From positions 1 to 36,313 of the forward strand of contig NZ_JAPUBT010000021.1 in the NCBI RefSeq assembly GCF_030397665.1: DNA of 36,313 nt. The letters are read 5' to 3'. Both the position numbers and the translations under genes were made by a program. Shown here in pieces: positions 1 through 6,724 of the stretch. How positions within the stretch are numbered: the first letter of the stretch is position 1; every line of letters starts with the position of its first letter. The notes under the pieces were generated by a model. The model saw nothing but the letters and a program-made list of their open reading frames with translations. It was not told where the DNA came from and did no database searches. The stretch is from Janthinobacterium sp. SUN073 (lineage in GTDB: Bacteria > Pseudomonadota > Gammaproteobacteria > Burkholderiales > Burkholderiaceae_D).

Positions 1-25
1 CATTTCCACCACCTGAAAGGCATTC

Positions 26-454
26 ATGGCCATCGAAACAACCGCCGCTGGCGGCGCACTGATTAAAATTTTCGGCATCCCGGTCCTGGCCGGCGCTGCC
101 GCAACCTCACTGGGATTCATGTTCATGTGGCCAAAAACTGCCAAGGAAGCGGGCGTGCGCTTCTTCGTCACCATTCTCTTTTCCGCCCTGATGGGTCCGG
201 CCCTGGTCGTGGTCGTGCGCAACTGGATGCCGGGCCTGTTCGACAGCGCGCGCGCCGTGGCCGTGCTGTACGGCAGCGACCCGGCGCTGGGCTTCCTGTT
301 CATCGCCGCGCCGCTGATGGTTGCCGCCGGCTTGCCCGCCTGGTGGGTGCTGGGCGCCACGGTGCGCTGGTTCGACAAGCGCCGCGACAAGGATATCGGC
401 GAGCTGGCACGCGACGCTGCCGCCGTCGTCAAGGACGTGCGGGGTGGCCTGTGA
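26..454 (+). CDS. Holin-like phage membrane protein, first gene of the lysis cassette
   Basis: This 142-residue protein has about three hydrophobic helices (roughly residues 9-35, 46-65 and 88-113) and ends in a charged cytoplasmic tail rich in Arg, Lys, Asp and Glu. That layout fits a phage holin, which opens the inner membrane so that the endolysin can escape. I recognise no specific holin family, so the role rests on size, membrane topology and position directly upstream of an endolysin and a spanin pair. The start is ATG with an AAAGG ribosome site five bases upstream. The stop overlaps the GTG start of the next gene, which implies translational coupling. An alternative is a phage-associated membrane protein that is not the holin itself. 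Confidence 0.65.
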   Translation: MAIETTAAGGALIKIFGIPVLAGAAATSLGFMFMWPKTAKEAGVRFFVTILFSALMGPALVVVVRNWMPGLFDSARAVAVLYGSDPALGFLFIAAPLMVAAGLPAWWVLGATVRWFDKRRDKDIGELARDAAAVVKDVRGGL

Positions 455-885
455 ACCTGAGCCCACATTTCAGCCTAGCCGAACTGGTCGCCTCGCAGGT
501 GGCCACCCGCAAGGGCATCGACAATGCGCCGGCGCCCGCCATCGTCGACAACCTCACGCGCCTGGCCGCGCTGCTGGAGCGGGTGCGCGCGCTGGTGGGC
601 GCGCCCATCGCCATTTCCAGCGGCTACCGTTCCCCTGCGCTGAACAAGGCCGTGGGCGGCGCGGCCAATAGCGCCCACGTGCTGGGCCTGGCCGCCGATA
701 TCAGCACGGCCAAGCTGGCGCCCAAGGCCCTGGCCCTGCTGATCCGACAAAGCGATATCGCCTTCGACCAGCTGATCTACGAGGGAACGTGGGTGCATAT
801 CGGCCTGTCGACGGGCGCGCCGCGGCGCCAGGTGCTTACGGCCAAGTTTGCCGGCGGAGTCAGCTACGTGGCGGGCATCGTATGA
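451..885 (+). CDS. Phage endolysin, M15-family D-Ala-D-Ala carboxypeptidase-like
   Basis: A 144-residue single-domain peptidase of the M15 family, which cleaves cell-wall peptides at the end of the phage cycle. The zinc ligands are recognisable: His76 in the NSAH segment, Asp83 in GLAADI and His116 in TWVHIG, with the typical SSGYRSPALN stretch at residues 56-65. It has no signal peptide, so export should need the holin-like protein encoded just upstream. The start is GTG at 451, overlapping the previous stop in GTGA; a longer reading upstream would run through the holin gene and is not credible. The stop overlaps the ATG of the i-spanin gene. Confidence 0.88.
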   Translation: MNLSPHFSLAELVASQVATRKGIDNAPAPAIVDNLTRLAALLERVRALVGAPIAISSGYRSPALNKAVGGAANSAHVLGLAADISTAKLAPKALALLIRQSDIAFDQLIYEGTWVHIGLSTGAPRRQVLTAKFAGGVSYVAGIV

Positions 886-1277
886 GCGCCCTGGGCGCGT
901 TGGCGGCCGGCGCCGTCAGTGGGATCTGGAAGGCGGTCGCCATCGTACTGGCCGCCGTGCTGCTGCTGGTGGCCAGCTCCACTGGCACCGGCTGGTGGCT
1001 GGCCGCCGGTGACCGTGACGCCGCGCGCGCTGCGCTGGTGCTGGAGCAGGGAGTAAGCGGGCAGCTACGCGCGTCGATCAGCGAGCAAAACCGCGCTATC
1101 GAGGGCATGGCCAAGGCAACCCTGGCGGCGCAGGAGCGCGGCGTGGCGGCGCAGGCGGCCTCTGCTGCCAAGGGTAAGAAGTACGACGCGGCCCTGGCGC
1201 AGGTTGCTAGCGTGCGCGCCACGACTTGCAACGAGGCTATGCCGGCCGTCAGGTTGCTGCTGGAGGGCGTGCGATGA
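882..1277 (+). CDS. Rz-like inner-membrane spanin subunit
   Basis: This 131-residue protein has one N-terminal membrane helix (about residues 15-45, rich in Ala, Val and Leu). A helical, Ala/Gln/Glu-rich periplasmic segment that could form a coiled coil follows, and the C-terminal end carries the TTCNEAMPAVRLLLEGVR pattern seen in Rz-like proteins of Proteobacteria phages. Spanins bridge inner and outer membranes and fuse them in the last step of lysis. The ATG overlaps the endolysin stop (ATGA), and its own stop overlaps the start of the Rz1-like lipoprotein. The order holin, endolysin, Rz, Rz1 is the classical lysis order. Confidence 0.82.
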   Translation: MSALGALAAGAVSGIWKAVAIVLAAVLLLVASSTGTGWWLAAGDRDAARAALVLEQGVSGQLRASISEQNRAIEGMAKATLAAQERGVAAQAASAAKGKKYDAALAQVASVRATTCNEAMPAVRLLLEGVR

Positions 1278-1540
1278 AATGGATGCTTGTATTGGTGCTG
1301 GCCGGCTGCGCCAGCGCACCGCTGGCGCCGCAGCGGGTCGAAGTTCCCGTCTTTACACCATGTGTAAAGTCGATGCCGCATCGGCCGGCCTACGAGTTTG
1401 ACCAGCTGGTACCGGCGGCGCCCGATGGCGAGATCGTCCTGGCGCTGGCGCGGGACTGGCCGCGCGGCCGGAAGTATGAAGTGGAACTGGAGGCAGTAAT
1501 TGCGGGGTGCATTCTGCCAGATGAAAAAGCAGAGCGCTGA
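1274..1540 (+). CDS. Rz1-like outer-membrane spanin lipoprotein
   Basis: This 88-residue protein begins with a lipoprotein signal, MKWMLVLVLAGC, in which LAGC is a good lipobox with the lipidated Cys at residue 12. The mature part is short and hydrophilic. It is the partner expected for the inner-membrane spanin encoded immediately upstream and starts inside that gene's stop codon (ATGA). It is longer than lambda Rz1 and overlaps Rz only at the stop, as in many phages with separated spanin genes. A start at an upstream non-ATG codon in the same frame is possible but would destroy the lipoprotein signal. Confidence 0.8.
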   Translation: MKWMLVLVLAGCASAPLAPQRVEVPVFTPCVKSMPHRPAYEFDQLVPAAPDGEIVLALARDWPRGRKYEVELEAVIAGCILPDEKAER

Positions 1541-1642
1541 TTGTCGCTGCGCTAACAGCAGCAATCAGCCGGTGGAGCCTGGTGAGTAGGCTTGGATTGC
1601 CTCATGGGAGGAATTCGACTTTACCACTAGGAGGTACACATT

Positions 1643-2431
1643 TTGGCATTACCCATCATCCCCTGGATCGGCGGCAAACGACGCCTGGCCGACCGCATCA
1701 TCCCGCAATTTCCACCTCATACCTGCTACGTCGAGGTCTTCGCTGGCGGCGCCGCGCTGTACTTCATGCGGCCGCCCGCCGACGTTGAGGTGCTGAACGA
1801 CGTCAACGGCGAGCTGATCAACCTGTATCGCGTCGTGAAGTGCCACCTGGAGGAATTCGTGCGCCAGTTCAAGTGGGCGCTGTCGAGCCGCGAGGTGTTC
1901 AAGTGGCTGCAGGACACGCCGCCGCATACCCTGACGGATCTGCAACGCGCTGCGCGCTTCTTCTACTTGCAGCAGCATGCCTTCGGTGGCAAGGTCGACG
2001 GGCAATCGTGGGGCACGGCCACCACCGCTCCGCCGCTTAACCTGCTGCGCATCGAGGAGAACTTGTCGGCAGCGCACCTGCGCTTGTCCGGCGCCTACAT
2101 CGAGAACCTGGACTGGTACAAGTGCATGGAGCGCTACGACCGGCCGCACACGCTGTTTTACCTGGACCCGCCGTATTGGGAAACGGCCGGGTATGGCGTG
2201 GAGTTTGAGTTCGAACAGTACGAGAAGATGGCCGAGTTGATGGCCAGGCTGAGGGGCAAGGCCATCTTGAGCCTAAATGATCACCCGGACATCCGCCGCG
2301 TCTTTGCGCGTTTCCAGATGGACACGACTGGTATTCAGTACAACGTGGGGGGCGGTGGCAAGGCAGTCGAGCGCAAGGAACTGATTATTTACAGCTGGGA
2401 TAAGGAGGCCGAACCAGCGGGCTTGTTCTAA
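1643..2431 (+). CDS. dam: Phage DNA adenine N6-methyltransferase, D12 class (Dam-like)
   Basis: This 262-residue enzyme should transfer a methyl group from S-adenosylmethionine to adenine in a short DNA target. The family landmarks are visible: PWIGGKRRLAD at residues 7-17, the SAM-binding motif VFAGGAAL at 32-39, and the catalytic DPPY at 175-178. Length matches D12-class Dam enzymes. The start is TTG, supported by a full AGGAGG ribosome site at 1629-1634, eight bases upstream. In a prophage such enzymes commonly protect phage DNA from host restriction or adjust host regulation. GATC specificity is usual for the class but cannot be read from the sequence. Confidence 0.88.
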   Translation: MALPIIPWIGGKRRLADRIIPQFPPHTCYVEVFAGGAALYFMRPPADVEVLNDVNGELINLYRVVKCHLEEFVRQFKWALSSREVFKWLQDTPPHTLTDLQRAARFFYLQQHAFGGKVDGQSWGTATTAPPLNLLRIEENLSAAHLRLSGAYIENLDWYKCMERYDRPHTLFYLDPPYWETAGYGVEFEFEQYEKMAELMARLRGKAILSLNDHPDIRRVFARFQMDTTGIQYNVGGGGKAVERKELIIYSWDKEAEPAGLF

Positions 2432-2480
2432 GTCTAAGCGACCAGGTGTGCAGACGTCTGCACGCTTGGCCGATGTTTAC

Positions 2481-2524
2481 TTTACAGCGTTTAAAGTTTG
2501 GATATACTGTATGCATATACAGTA
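2481..2524 (+). promoter_or_regulatory. SOS promoter: sigma-70 elements overlaid by a LexA box
   Basis: A -35 element TTTACA (2481-2486), a 16-base spacer and a -10 element TATACT (2503-2508) precede the last prophage gene. A 20-base LexA box, TACTGTATGCATATACAGTA, lies at 2505-2524 and covers the -10 element and start region. The CTGT-N8-ACAG core is intact. Bound LexA would block initiation, so the gene at 2540 should be induced by DNA damage. Sequence match is seen; LexA control is inferred. Confidence 0.85.
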
Positions 2525-2539
2525 TATTGGAGTGTCGCC

Positions 2540-2971
2540 GTGCTTGTAATAGCAGCAAAATTGTATTCCGATCAAGGCGTGCCTTTGCCTCGGCACAGGG
2601 AAATTACCTTGCGCCATACGGCCGTAGGTAAGTTTTCGATGAACGAAGGCTATGAAAAAGACTTCGGGCGAATAGTGCGTGTGGCGAATTTATGGCCAAT
2701 CGGTGACGGAGACTCCATACTTCCTACTTTGTATGACGCTGCTATTGTGTGGGTGGGAGATGGAAAGTTGCGGGTCCGTGGATTTGAAATCAACCCCATG
2801 ACTATGGCTCATGTGGCAATGGCTTGGAGCGCGGAGATTGTGGCAGATCAGCGGCCTGGACGAGTGCTGGCGACACTTGATGGAGAAGCAGAGATTTCAG
2901 TGATCACCACTCAAGCGGATCTGGAAAAAGCGGTCGCGGCCCGAACTGGCCCTGCGCAGTGGAAGAGGTGA
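2540..2971 (+). CDS. LexA-controlled prophage-end protein of unknown function
   Basis: I do not recognise this 143-residue protein. It has no signal peptide or clear membrane segment. The start chosen is GTG at 2540, with GGAG at 2529-2532 seven bases upstream. Reading further upstream would place codons inside the -10 element and LexA box, so a longer form is unlikely. It is the last gene before the tRNA-His at the prophage boundary and appears to have its own damage-inducible promoter. Its GC content is lower than that of the lysis genes, which suggests a separately acquired cargo gene. Damage-induced genes at phage ends can encode repressor antagonists, colicin-like factors or mutagenesis functions; nothing here selects among them. 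Confidence 0.75.
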   Translation: MLVIAAKLYSDQGVPLPRHREITLRHTAVGKFSMNEGYEKDFGRIVRVANLWPIGDGDSILPTLYDAAIVWVGDGKLRVRGFEINPMTMAHVAMAWSAEIVADQRPGRVLATLDGEAEISVITTQADLEKAVAARTGPAQWKR

Positions 2972-3013
2972 AATTTGATTGCGTTGGAAAATAAGAAAAG
3001 TCGTTGGAAAATG

Positions 3014-3050
3014 CAAAAAAAGGGTTACAAGCCGAAGCGTGTAACCCTTT
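3014..3050 (-). terminator. Rho-independent terminator downstream of tRNA-His
   Basis: Ten-base perfect arms AAAGGGTTAC (3019-3028) and GTAACCCTTT (3041-3050) enclose a 12-base loop. Read on the minus strand the hairpin is followed by a U run, from the A tract at 3014-3020. It lies about 20 bases past the tRNA-His 3' end and could also stop transcription of the prophage gene from the other side. Confidence 0.85.
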
Positions 3051-3069
3051 GATTTTCCTACTTATTCTG

Positions 3070-3146
3070 TGGGGTGGCTGATGGGGCTCGAACCCACGAC
3101 AACAGGAATCACAATCCTGGACTCTACCAACTGAGCTACAGCCACC
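3070..3146 (-). tRNA. tRNA-His (anticodon GTG)
   Basis: On the minus strand the acceptor arm GTGGCTG pairs with CAGCCAC. The anticodon stem CAGGA/TCCTG holds loop TTGTGAT with anticodon GTG, and the T-arm contains GGTTCGAGCCC. The extra G at position -1 that marks tRNA-His faces discriminator C, and the 3' CCA is encoded. The 3' end faces the prophage, as expected if this tRNA were the integration target. Confidence 0.97.
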
Positions 3147-3278
3147 ACTGTCTTACTTACCTGTTTAGCTGTTTTGCTGAACAGGTGCCGAATTATACAA
3201 AGAACTCGGCGAAGTGGCAAATCTAAATGCAGTCTTTTTCAAAAAGCCGAAAGATTGCTGGAAATTGCCTCTCGCGAC

Positions 3279-4124
3279 TCATACCTCCAGGTGTGTGACG
3301 GGCGGCTGCAAGTCCAGCAAACCGGCGAAGGCTTTCGCCAATGCTTCGACCTTGGCCGTCGTGTAGCCCTGCAGTCGCGGTGCGTCGTTGTCGATGCGAC
3401 GCAGGCTTGCCGCGTCGAGCAAGCGGGCCAGCTGGCGCGCCACGGCGTCGCCGGTGTCCACCAGCGTAATCGTTTCCTGCGTATGCGCGCGCACCGTGCG
3501 GACGATGGCGTCCTGCACGAACGGGTAGTGCGTGCAGCCGAGCACCAGGGTGTCGACGCCTTGCGCCAGCATGGGCGCGATGTAGTGTTCGAGCATGGCG
3601 CTGGTGGCGTCCTGCGGGTCATTGCCCAGCTCGCACTGCTCGATGCGGTCGGCCAGGCCGATGCAGGGCTGCAAGATGAACGTGGCGCCCGTGGCGGCGC
3701 TCACCTGTTCGCGCAGGGCCAGCAGCTTGTCGCCGCGCAAGGCGCGTTCCGTCGCCAGCACGGCGATCTTGCCGTTGCGGCTGATGGATGCCGCCGGTTT
3801 CAGGCCCGGTTCGACGCCGACGATGGGCAGGTCGGGGTAGCGCGTGCGCAGCGCCTTGATGGCGGCGATGGTGGCCGTGTTGCACGCCACCACCAGCGCC
3901 TTCGCGCCTTGCTGCAATAAAAAGGCGGTGATGGCCAGCGAACGATCGACCACTTGCTGTTCCGTCTTGTCGCCATACGGCGCATAGCCGGAATCGGCAA
4001 AGTAAATCAGGTCTTCCTGCGGCAGCTGCGCGCGGATATGGCGCAGCACCGACAGGCCGCCCACGCCGGAATCAAAAATGCCGATGGGCGCGTCCGGGCG
4101 GGCAATGCTTGCAGTAAAAGTCAT
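3279..4124 (-). CDS. murI: Glutamate racemase
   Basis: This 281-residue enzyme converts L-glutamate to D-glutamate for peptidoglycan in the cytoplasm. The diagnostic motifs are all present: GIFDSGVGG near residues 15-23, ADSGYAPYG at 43-51, catalytic Cys81 in VACNTAT and catalytic Cys197 in LGCTHYP. Length is normal for the family. The ATG at 4122-4124 has no strong ribosome site, but it is the only start consistent with the conserved N-terminus. It is transcribed on the minus strand downstream of the fumarase, with a strong terminator between, so it is probably a separate unit. Confidence 0.97.
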   Translation of the reverse strand: MTFTASIARPDAPIGIFDSGVGGLSVLRHIRAQLPQEDLIYFADSGYAPYGDKTEQQVVDRSLAITAFLLQQGAKALVVACNTATIAAIKALRTRYPDLPIVGVEPGLKPAASISRNGKIAVLATERALRGDKLLALREQVSAATGATFILQPCIGLADRIEQCELGNDPQDATSAMLEHYIAPMLAQGVDTLVLGCTHYPFVQDAIVRTVRAHTQETITLVDTGDAVARQLARLLDAASLRRIDNDAPRLQGYTTAKVEALAKAFAGLLDLQPPVTHLEV

Positions 4125-4141
4125 AGGGAACCGTTGAAGAT

Positions 4142-4175
4142 AAAAAAACGCCGCGCTGATGTTGCCGCGCGGCGT
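4142..4175 (-). terminator. Rho-independent terminator of the fumarase gene
   Basis: A nine-base GC-rich stem, ACGCCGCGC (4148-4156) with GCGCGGCGT (4167-4175), has a 10-base loop. The A run at 4142-4148 becomes a U tract on the minus strand. It lies 16 bases past the fumarase stop and just upstream of murI. Confidence 0.88.
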
Positions 4176-4191
4176 CTATGGTAGAGCTTGT

Positions 4192-5733
4192 TTAAACGAC
4201 CGTCACGGGAATCTTGCTGACGCTATTGAGTTGCTCGATCTTCGCCTGCCACTCTTTCGGACCCGTGTTGTGCACCGAAGTGCCCTTCGCATCCACGGCC
4301 ACCGTCACCGGCATGTCGACGACGTCGAATTCGTAGATCGCTTCCATGCCCATGTCGGCAAAGCCCAGCACCTTGGCGTGCTTGATGGCTTTCGACACCA
4401 GGTAGGCGGCGCCGCCCACAGCCATCAAATAAGCCGACTGGTGGCGCTGGATCGATTCGATGGCGACGGGGCCACGCTCGGCCTTGCCGATCATGGCGAT
4501 CAGGCCGGTTTTTTCCAGCATCATGTCGGTAAACTTGTCCATGCGCGTGGCGGTGGTCGGGCCGGCCGGGCCGACGGCTTCGTCGCGCACGGGGTCGACC
4601 GGGCCGACGTAATAAATCACGCGGTTTTTGAAGTCGACCGGCAACTCTTCACCCTTGGCCAGCATGTCCTGGATGCGCTTGTGCGCAGCGTCGCGGCCCG
4701 TCAGCATCTTGCCGTTCAACAGCAAGGTCTGGCCCGGCGTCCACGAAGCGACTTCTTCTTTCGTCAGGGTGTTCAGGTCGACGCGCTTGGATTTTTCCGT
4801 GTCCGGCGTCCAGTGCACTTCCGGCCACGACGACAGCGATGGCGGCGTCATGTAGGCAGGGCCCGAGCCGTCCAGCACGAAGTGGCCGTGGCGCGTGGCG
4901 GCGCAGTTCGGGATCATGGCGACCGGCTTCGACGCGGCGTGCGTCGGGTGCATCATGATTTTCACGTCGAGCACGGTCGTCAGGCCGCCCAGGCCTTGCG
5001 CGCCGATGCCCAGCGAGTTGATCTTGTCGCACAGTTCGATACGCAATTCTTCCAGCTTGTTTTGCGGGCCGCGCTGTTTCAGCTCAAACATGTCGATGTC
5101 TTCCATCAACACCTCTTTTGCCATCAGCATGGCTTTCTCGGCCGTGCCGCCGATGCCGATGCCCAGCATGCCTGGCGGGCACCAGCCGGCGCCCATCGTT
5201 GGCACGGTTTTCATGACCCAGTCGACCAGCGAATCGGACGGGTTCATCATGATCATCTTGGATTTGTTTTCCGAACCGCCGCCCTTGGCAGCGACTTTCA
5301 CGTCGACGGTATTGCCTTCGACCAGTTCCATGTGCACCACGGCTGGCGTGTTGTCCTTGGTGTTCTTGCGGTCGAAATGCGGGTCGGCCACGATGGAGGC
5401 GCGCAGCTTGTTGTCGTCGAAGTTGTACGCGCGGCGCACGCCTTCGTTGACGGCGTCGGTGACGGTGCCGGAGAAGCCTTCGAAGCGCACGCCCATGCCG
5501 ATTTTCAGGAAGACGTTGACGATACCCGTGTCCTGGCAGATAGGACGCTTGCCTTCCGCGCACATGCGCGAGTTGGTCAGGATTTGCGCGATCGCATCTT
5601 TTGCCGCCGGGCTTTGCTCGGCCGCGTAGGCGCGCGCCAGGTGCTCGATGTAATCAGCAGGGTGGTAGTAGCTAATGTACTGCAACGCTGCGGCGACGGA
5701 TTCGATCAGGTCTTCTTGCTTTATGACAGTCAT
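4192..5733 (-). CDS. fumA: Class I fumarate hydratase, [4Fe-4S] type
   Basis: This 513-residue iron-sulfur enzyme interconverts fumarate and L-malate in the citric acid cycle. Three cysteines expected to hold the cluster are seen at 66 (KRPICQDTG), 185 (GAGWCPPGM) and 277 (IPNCAATRHGHF). Their spacing is close to that remembered for Escherichia coli FumA. The C-terminal segment with KGTSVHNTGP is also typical. The start is ATG at 5731-5733, giving MTVIKQEDLI. An in-frame extension to 5802 would run through the terminator hairpin of the upstream gene and is rejected. Because class I fumarases are oxygen sensitive, an aerobe often has a class II enzyme elsewhere. The symbol could equally be fumB or simply fum. 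Confidence 0.95.
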   Translation of the reverse strand: MTVIKQEDLIESVAAALQYISYYHPADYIEHLARAYAAEQSPAAKDAIAQILTNSRMCAEGKRPICQDTGIVNVFLKIGMGVRFEGFSGTVTDAVNEGVRRAYNFDDNKLRASIVADPHFDRKNTKDNTPAVVHMELVEGNTVDVKVAAKGGGSENKSKMIMMNPSDSLVDWVMKTVPTMGAGWCPPGMLGIGIGGTAEKAMLMAKEVLMEDIDMFELKQRGPQNKLEELRIELCDKINSLGIGAQGLGGLTTVLDVKIMMHPTHAASKPVAMIPNCAATRHGHFVLDGSGPAYMTPPSLSSWPEVHWTPDTEKSKRVDLNTLTKEEVASWTPGQTLLLNGKMLTGRDAAHKRIQDMLAKGEELPVDFKNRVIYYVGPVDPVRDEAVGPAGPTTATRMDKFTDMMLEKTGLIAMIGKAERGPVAIESIQRHQSAYLMAVGGAAYLVSKAIKHAKVLGFADMGMEAIYEFDVVDMPVTVAVDAKGTSVHNTGPKEWQAKIEQLNSVSKIPVTVV

Positions 5734-5771
5734 GGTGTTCTCGCGGTGGATAAGAAGGGTAGGACTCTTTG

Positions 5772-5812
5772 CTAAAAGCCCATGGCCGCCGCTGGCAGCC
5801 ATGGGCTTGTTT
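5772..5812 (-). terminator. Hairpin terminator downstream of the YqhA-like gene
   Basis: Eleven-base perfect arms AAGCCCATGGC (5776-5786) and GCCATGGGCTT (5798-5808) are flanked by a short A run on one side and a T-rich run on the other. It sits seven bases past the YqhA-like stop on the minus strand. It could act in both directions. Confidence 0.7.
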
Positions 5813-5815
5813 TCT

Positions 5816-6430
5816 TTAGTGTGGTGCTCTGGCCTGGTTTTGCGTGACCGTCATGATGCGGTCCGTGTACGCAATCGCCATCGCCGACAGGATGAAGACC
5901 ATGTGTATCACCGTTTGCGCGATGATCACTTCGATCTTGTACGAGTTGGCGTTGATGAAGGTCTTCAGCAGGTGGATGGACGAGATGCCGATGATGGCCA
6001 TCGCCAGTTTCGTCTTCAGCACGGACGCATTCACATGCGACAGCCATTCCGGCTGGTCCGGATGGTCATCGAGGTGCATGCGCGAGACAAACGTTTCGTA
6101 GCCGCCGATGATGACCATGATCAACAGATTCGAGATCATGACCACATCGATCAAGCCCAGTACCACCAGCATGATGGTGGCTTCATTGAGCTTGGTCGGC
6201 AGGGCGCTGCCCGGTACGGCCACGGCCGTCAAGACGTGCTGCAGGGCCGCGTCATTGCCGAACACGGCGCCGATCAGGTCCGACAGTTCCACCCAGAAAT
6301 GAAATACATACACGCATTGCGCGAGGATCAGGCCCAGGTACAGCGGCAGCTGCAGCCAGCGCGACATGAAGATGAAGGCGGACAGGGGATGCAGTTTGCT
6401 ATGGGAGGGCTTTTGTAAGTGGTCGATCAT
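5816..6430 (-). CDS. YqhA-family (UPF0114) inner-membrane protein
   Basis: A 204-residue integral membrane protein with about four hydrophobic helices (near residues 27-49, 77-105, 138-158 and 170-190). It matches my memory of the YqhA/TIGR00645 family, whose function is unknown. The start is ATG at 6428-6430, preceded by AGGAAA at normal distance; a TTG at 6457 would extend it but falls within an upstream palindrome. It is transcribed toward the fumarase but is separated from it by a terminator-like hairpin. No transport or enzyme motif is evident. Confidence 0.85.
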   Translation of the reverse strand: MIDHLQKPSHSKLHPLSAFIFMSRWLQLPLYLGLILAQCVYVFHFWVELSDLIGAVFGNDAALQHVLTAVAVPGSALPTKLNEATIMLVVLGLIDVVMISNLLIMVIIGGYETFVSRMHLDDHPDQPEWLSHVNASVLKTKLAMAIIGISSIHLLKTFINANSYKIEVIIAQTVIHMVFILSAMAIAYTDRIMTVTQNQARAPH

Positions 6431-6450
6431 CTGGAGTTTCCTGGGGGTAA

Positions 6451-6467
6451 ATACCAATTTTTGGTAT
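6451..6467. promoter_or_regulatory. Palindrome upstream of the YqhA-like gene
   Basis: Perfect seven-base arms ATACCAA and TTGGTAT flank a three-base centre, about 20 bases upstream of the YqhA-like start. The position suits a repressor operator in the leader or promoter. No regulator is adjacent that would obviously bind it. Confidence 0.4.
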
Positions 6468-6603
6468 GCCCGACATTTTACACTTGCTGCTGATCACTGC
6501 GCATGCCCTCGATTTGGATTCTTGGCCTTGATGAAACACAAAGCGACGCCAACTAATTGACTTGTTATCAGTTTTTCCATCCAGAATGCTGGGCGGCGTA
6601 CGC

Positions 6604-6633
6604 TTGACGCCCGTCGGCAGTGGCGATTATGGT
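6604..6633 (+). promoter_or_regulatory. Possible acs promoter
   Basis: TTGACG (6604-6609) is followed after 18 bases by TATGGT (6628-6633), about 90 bases upstream of the acs start. The -35 match is good and the -10 weak, as is common for activated promoters. No clear activator site was identified. Confidence 0.4.
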
Positions 6634-6724
6634 TAGAATGGATCGAGGAAAACGCTGCATGTAAGGCGTCCGTAAGACAGCAGGAATATGGTGTTACCAA
6701 ACAATTACTACACTGGAGACTAGC

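Noticed and set aside
2498..2539. N-terminal extension of the SOS gene to an upstream start
   Set aside because: The extension lies within the -10 element and LexA box, upstream of the expected transcript start.
4159..5775. A 538-codon plus-strand frame opposite the fumarase
   Set aside because: Shadow of the fumarase codons; His- and Arg-rich composition without domains.
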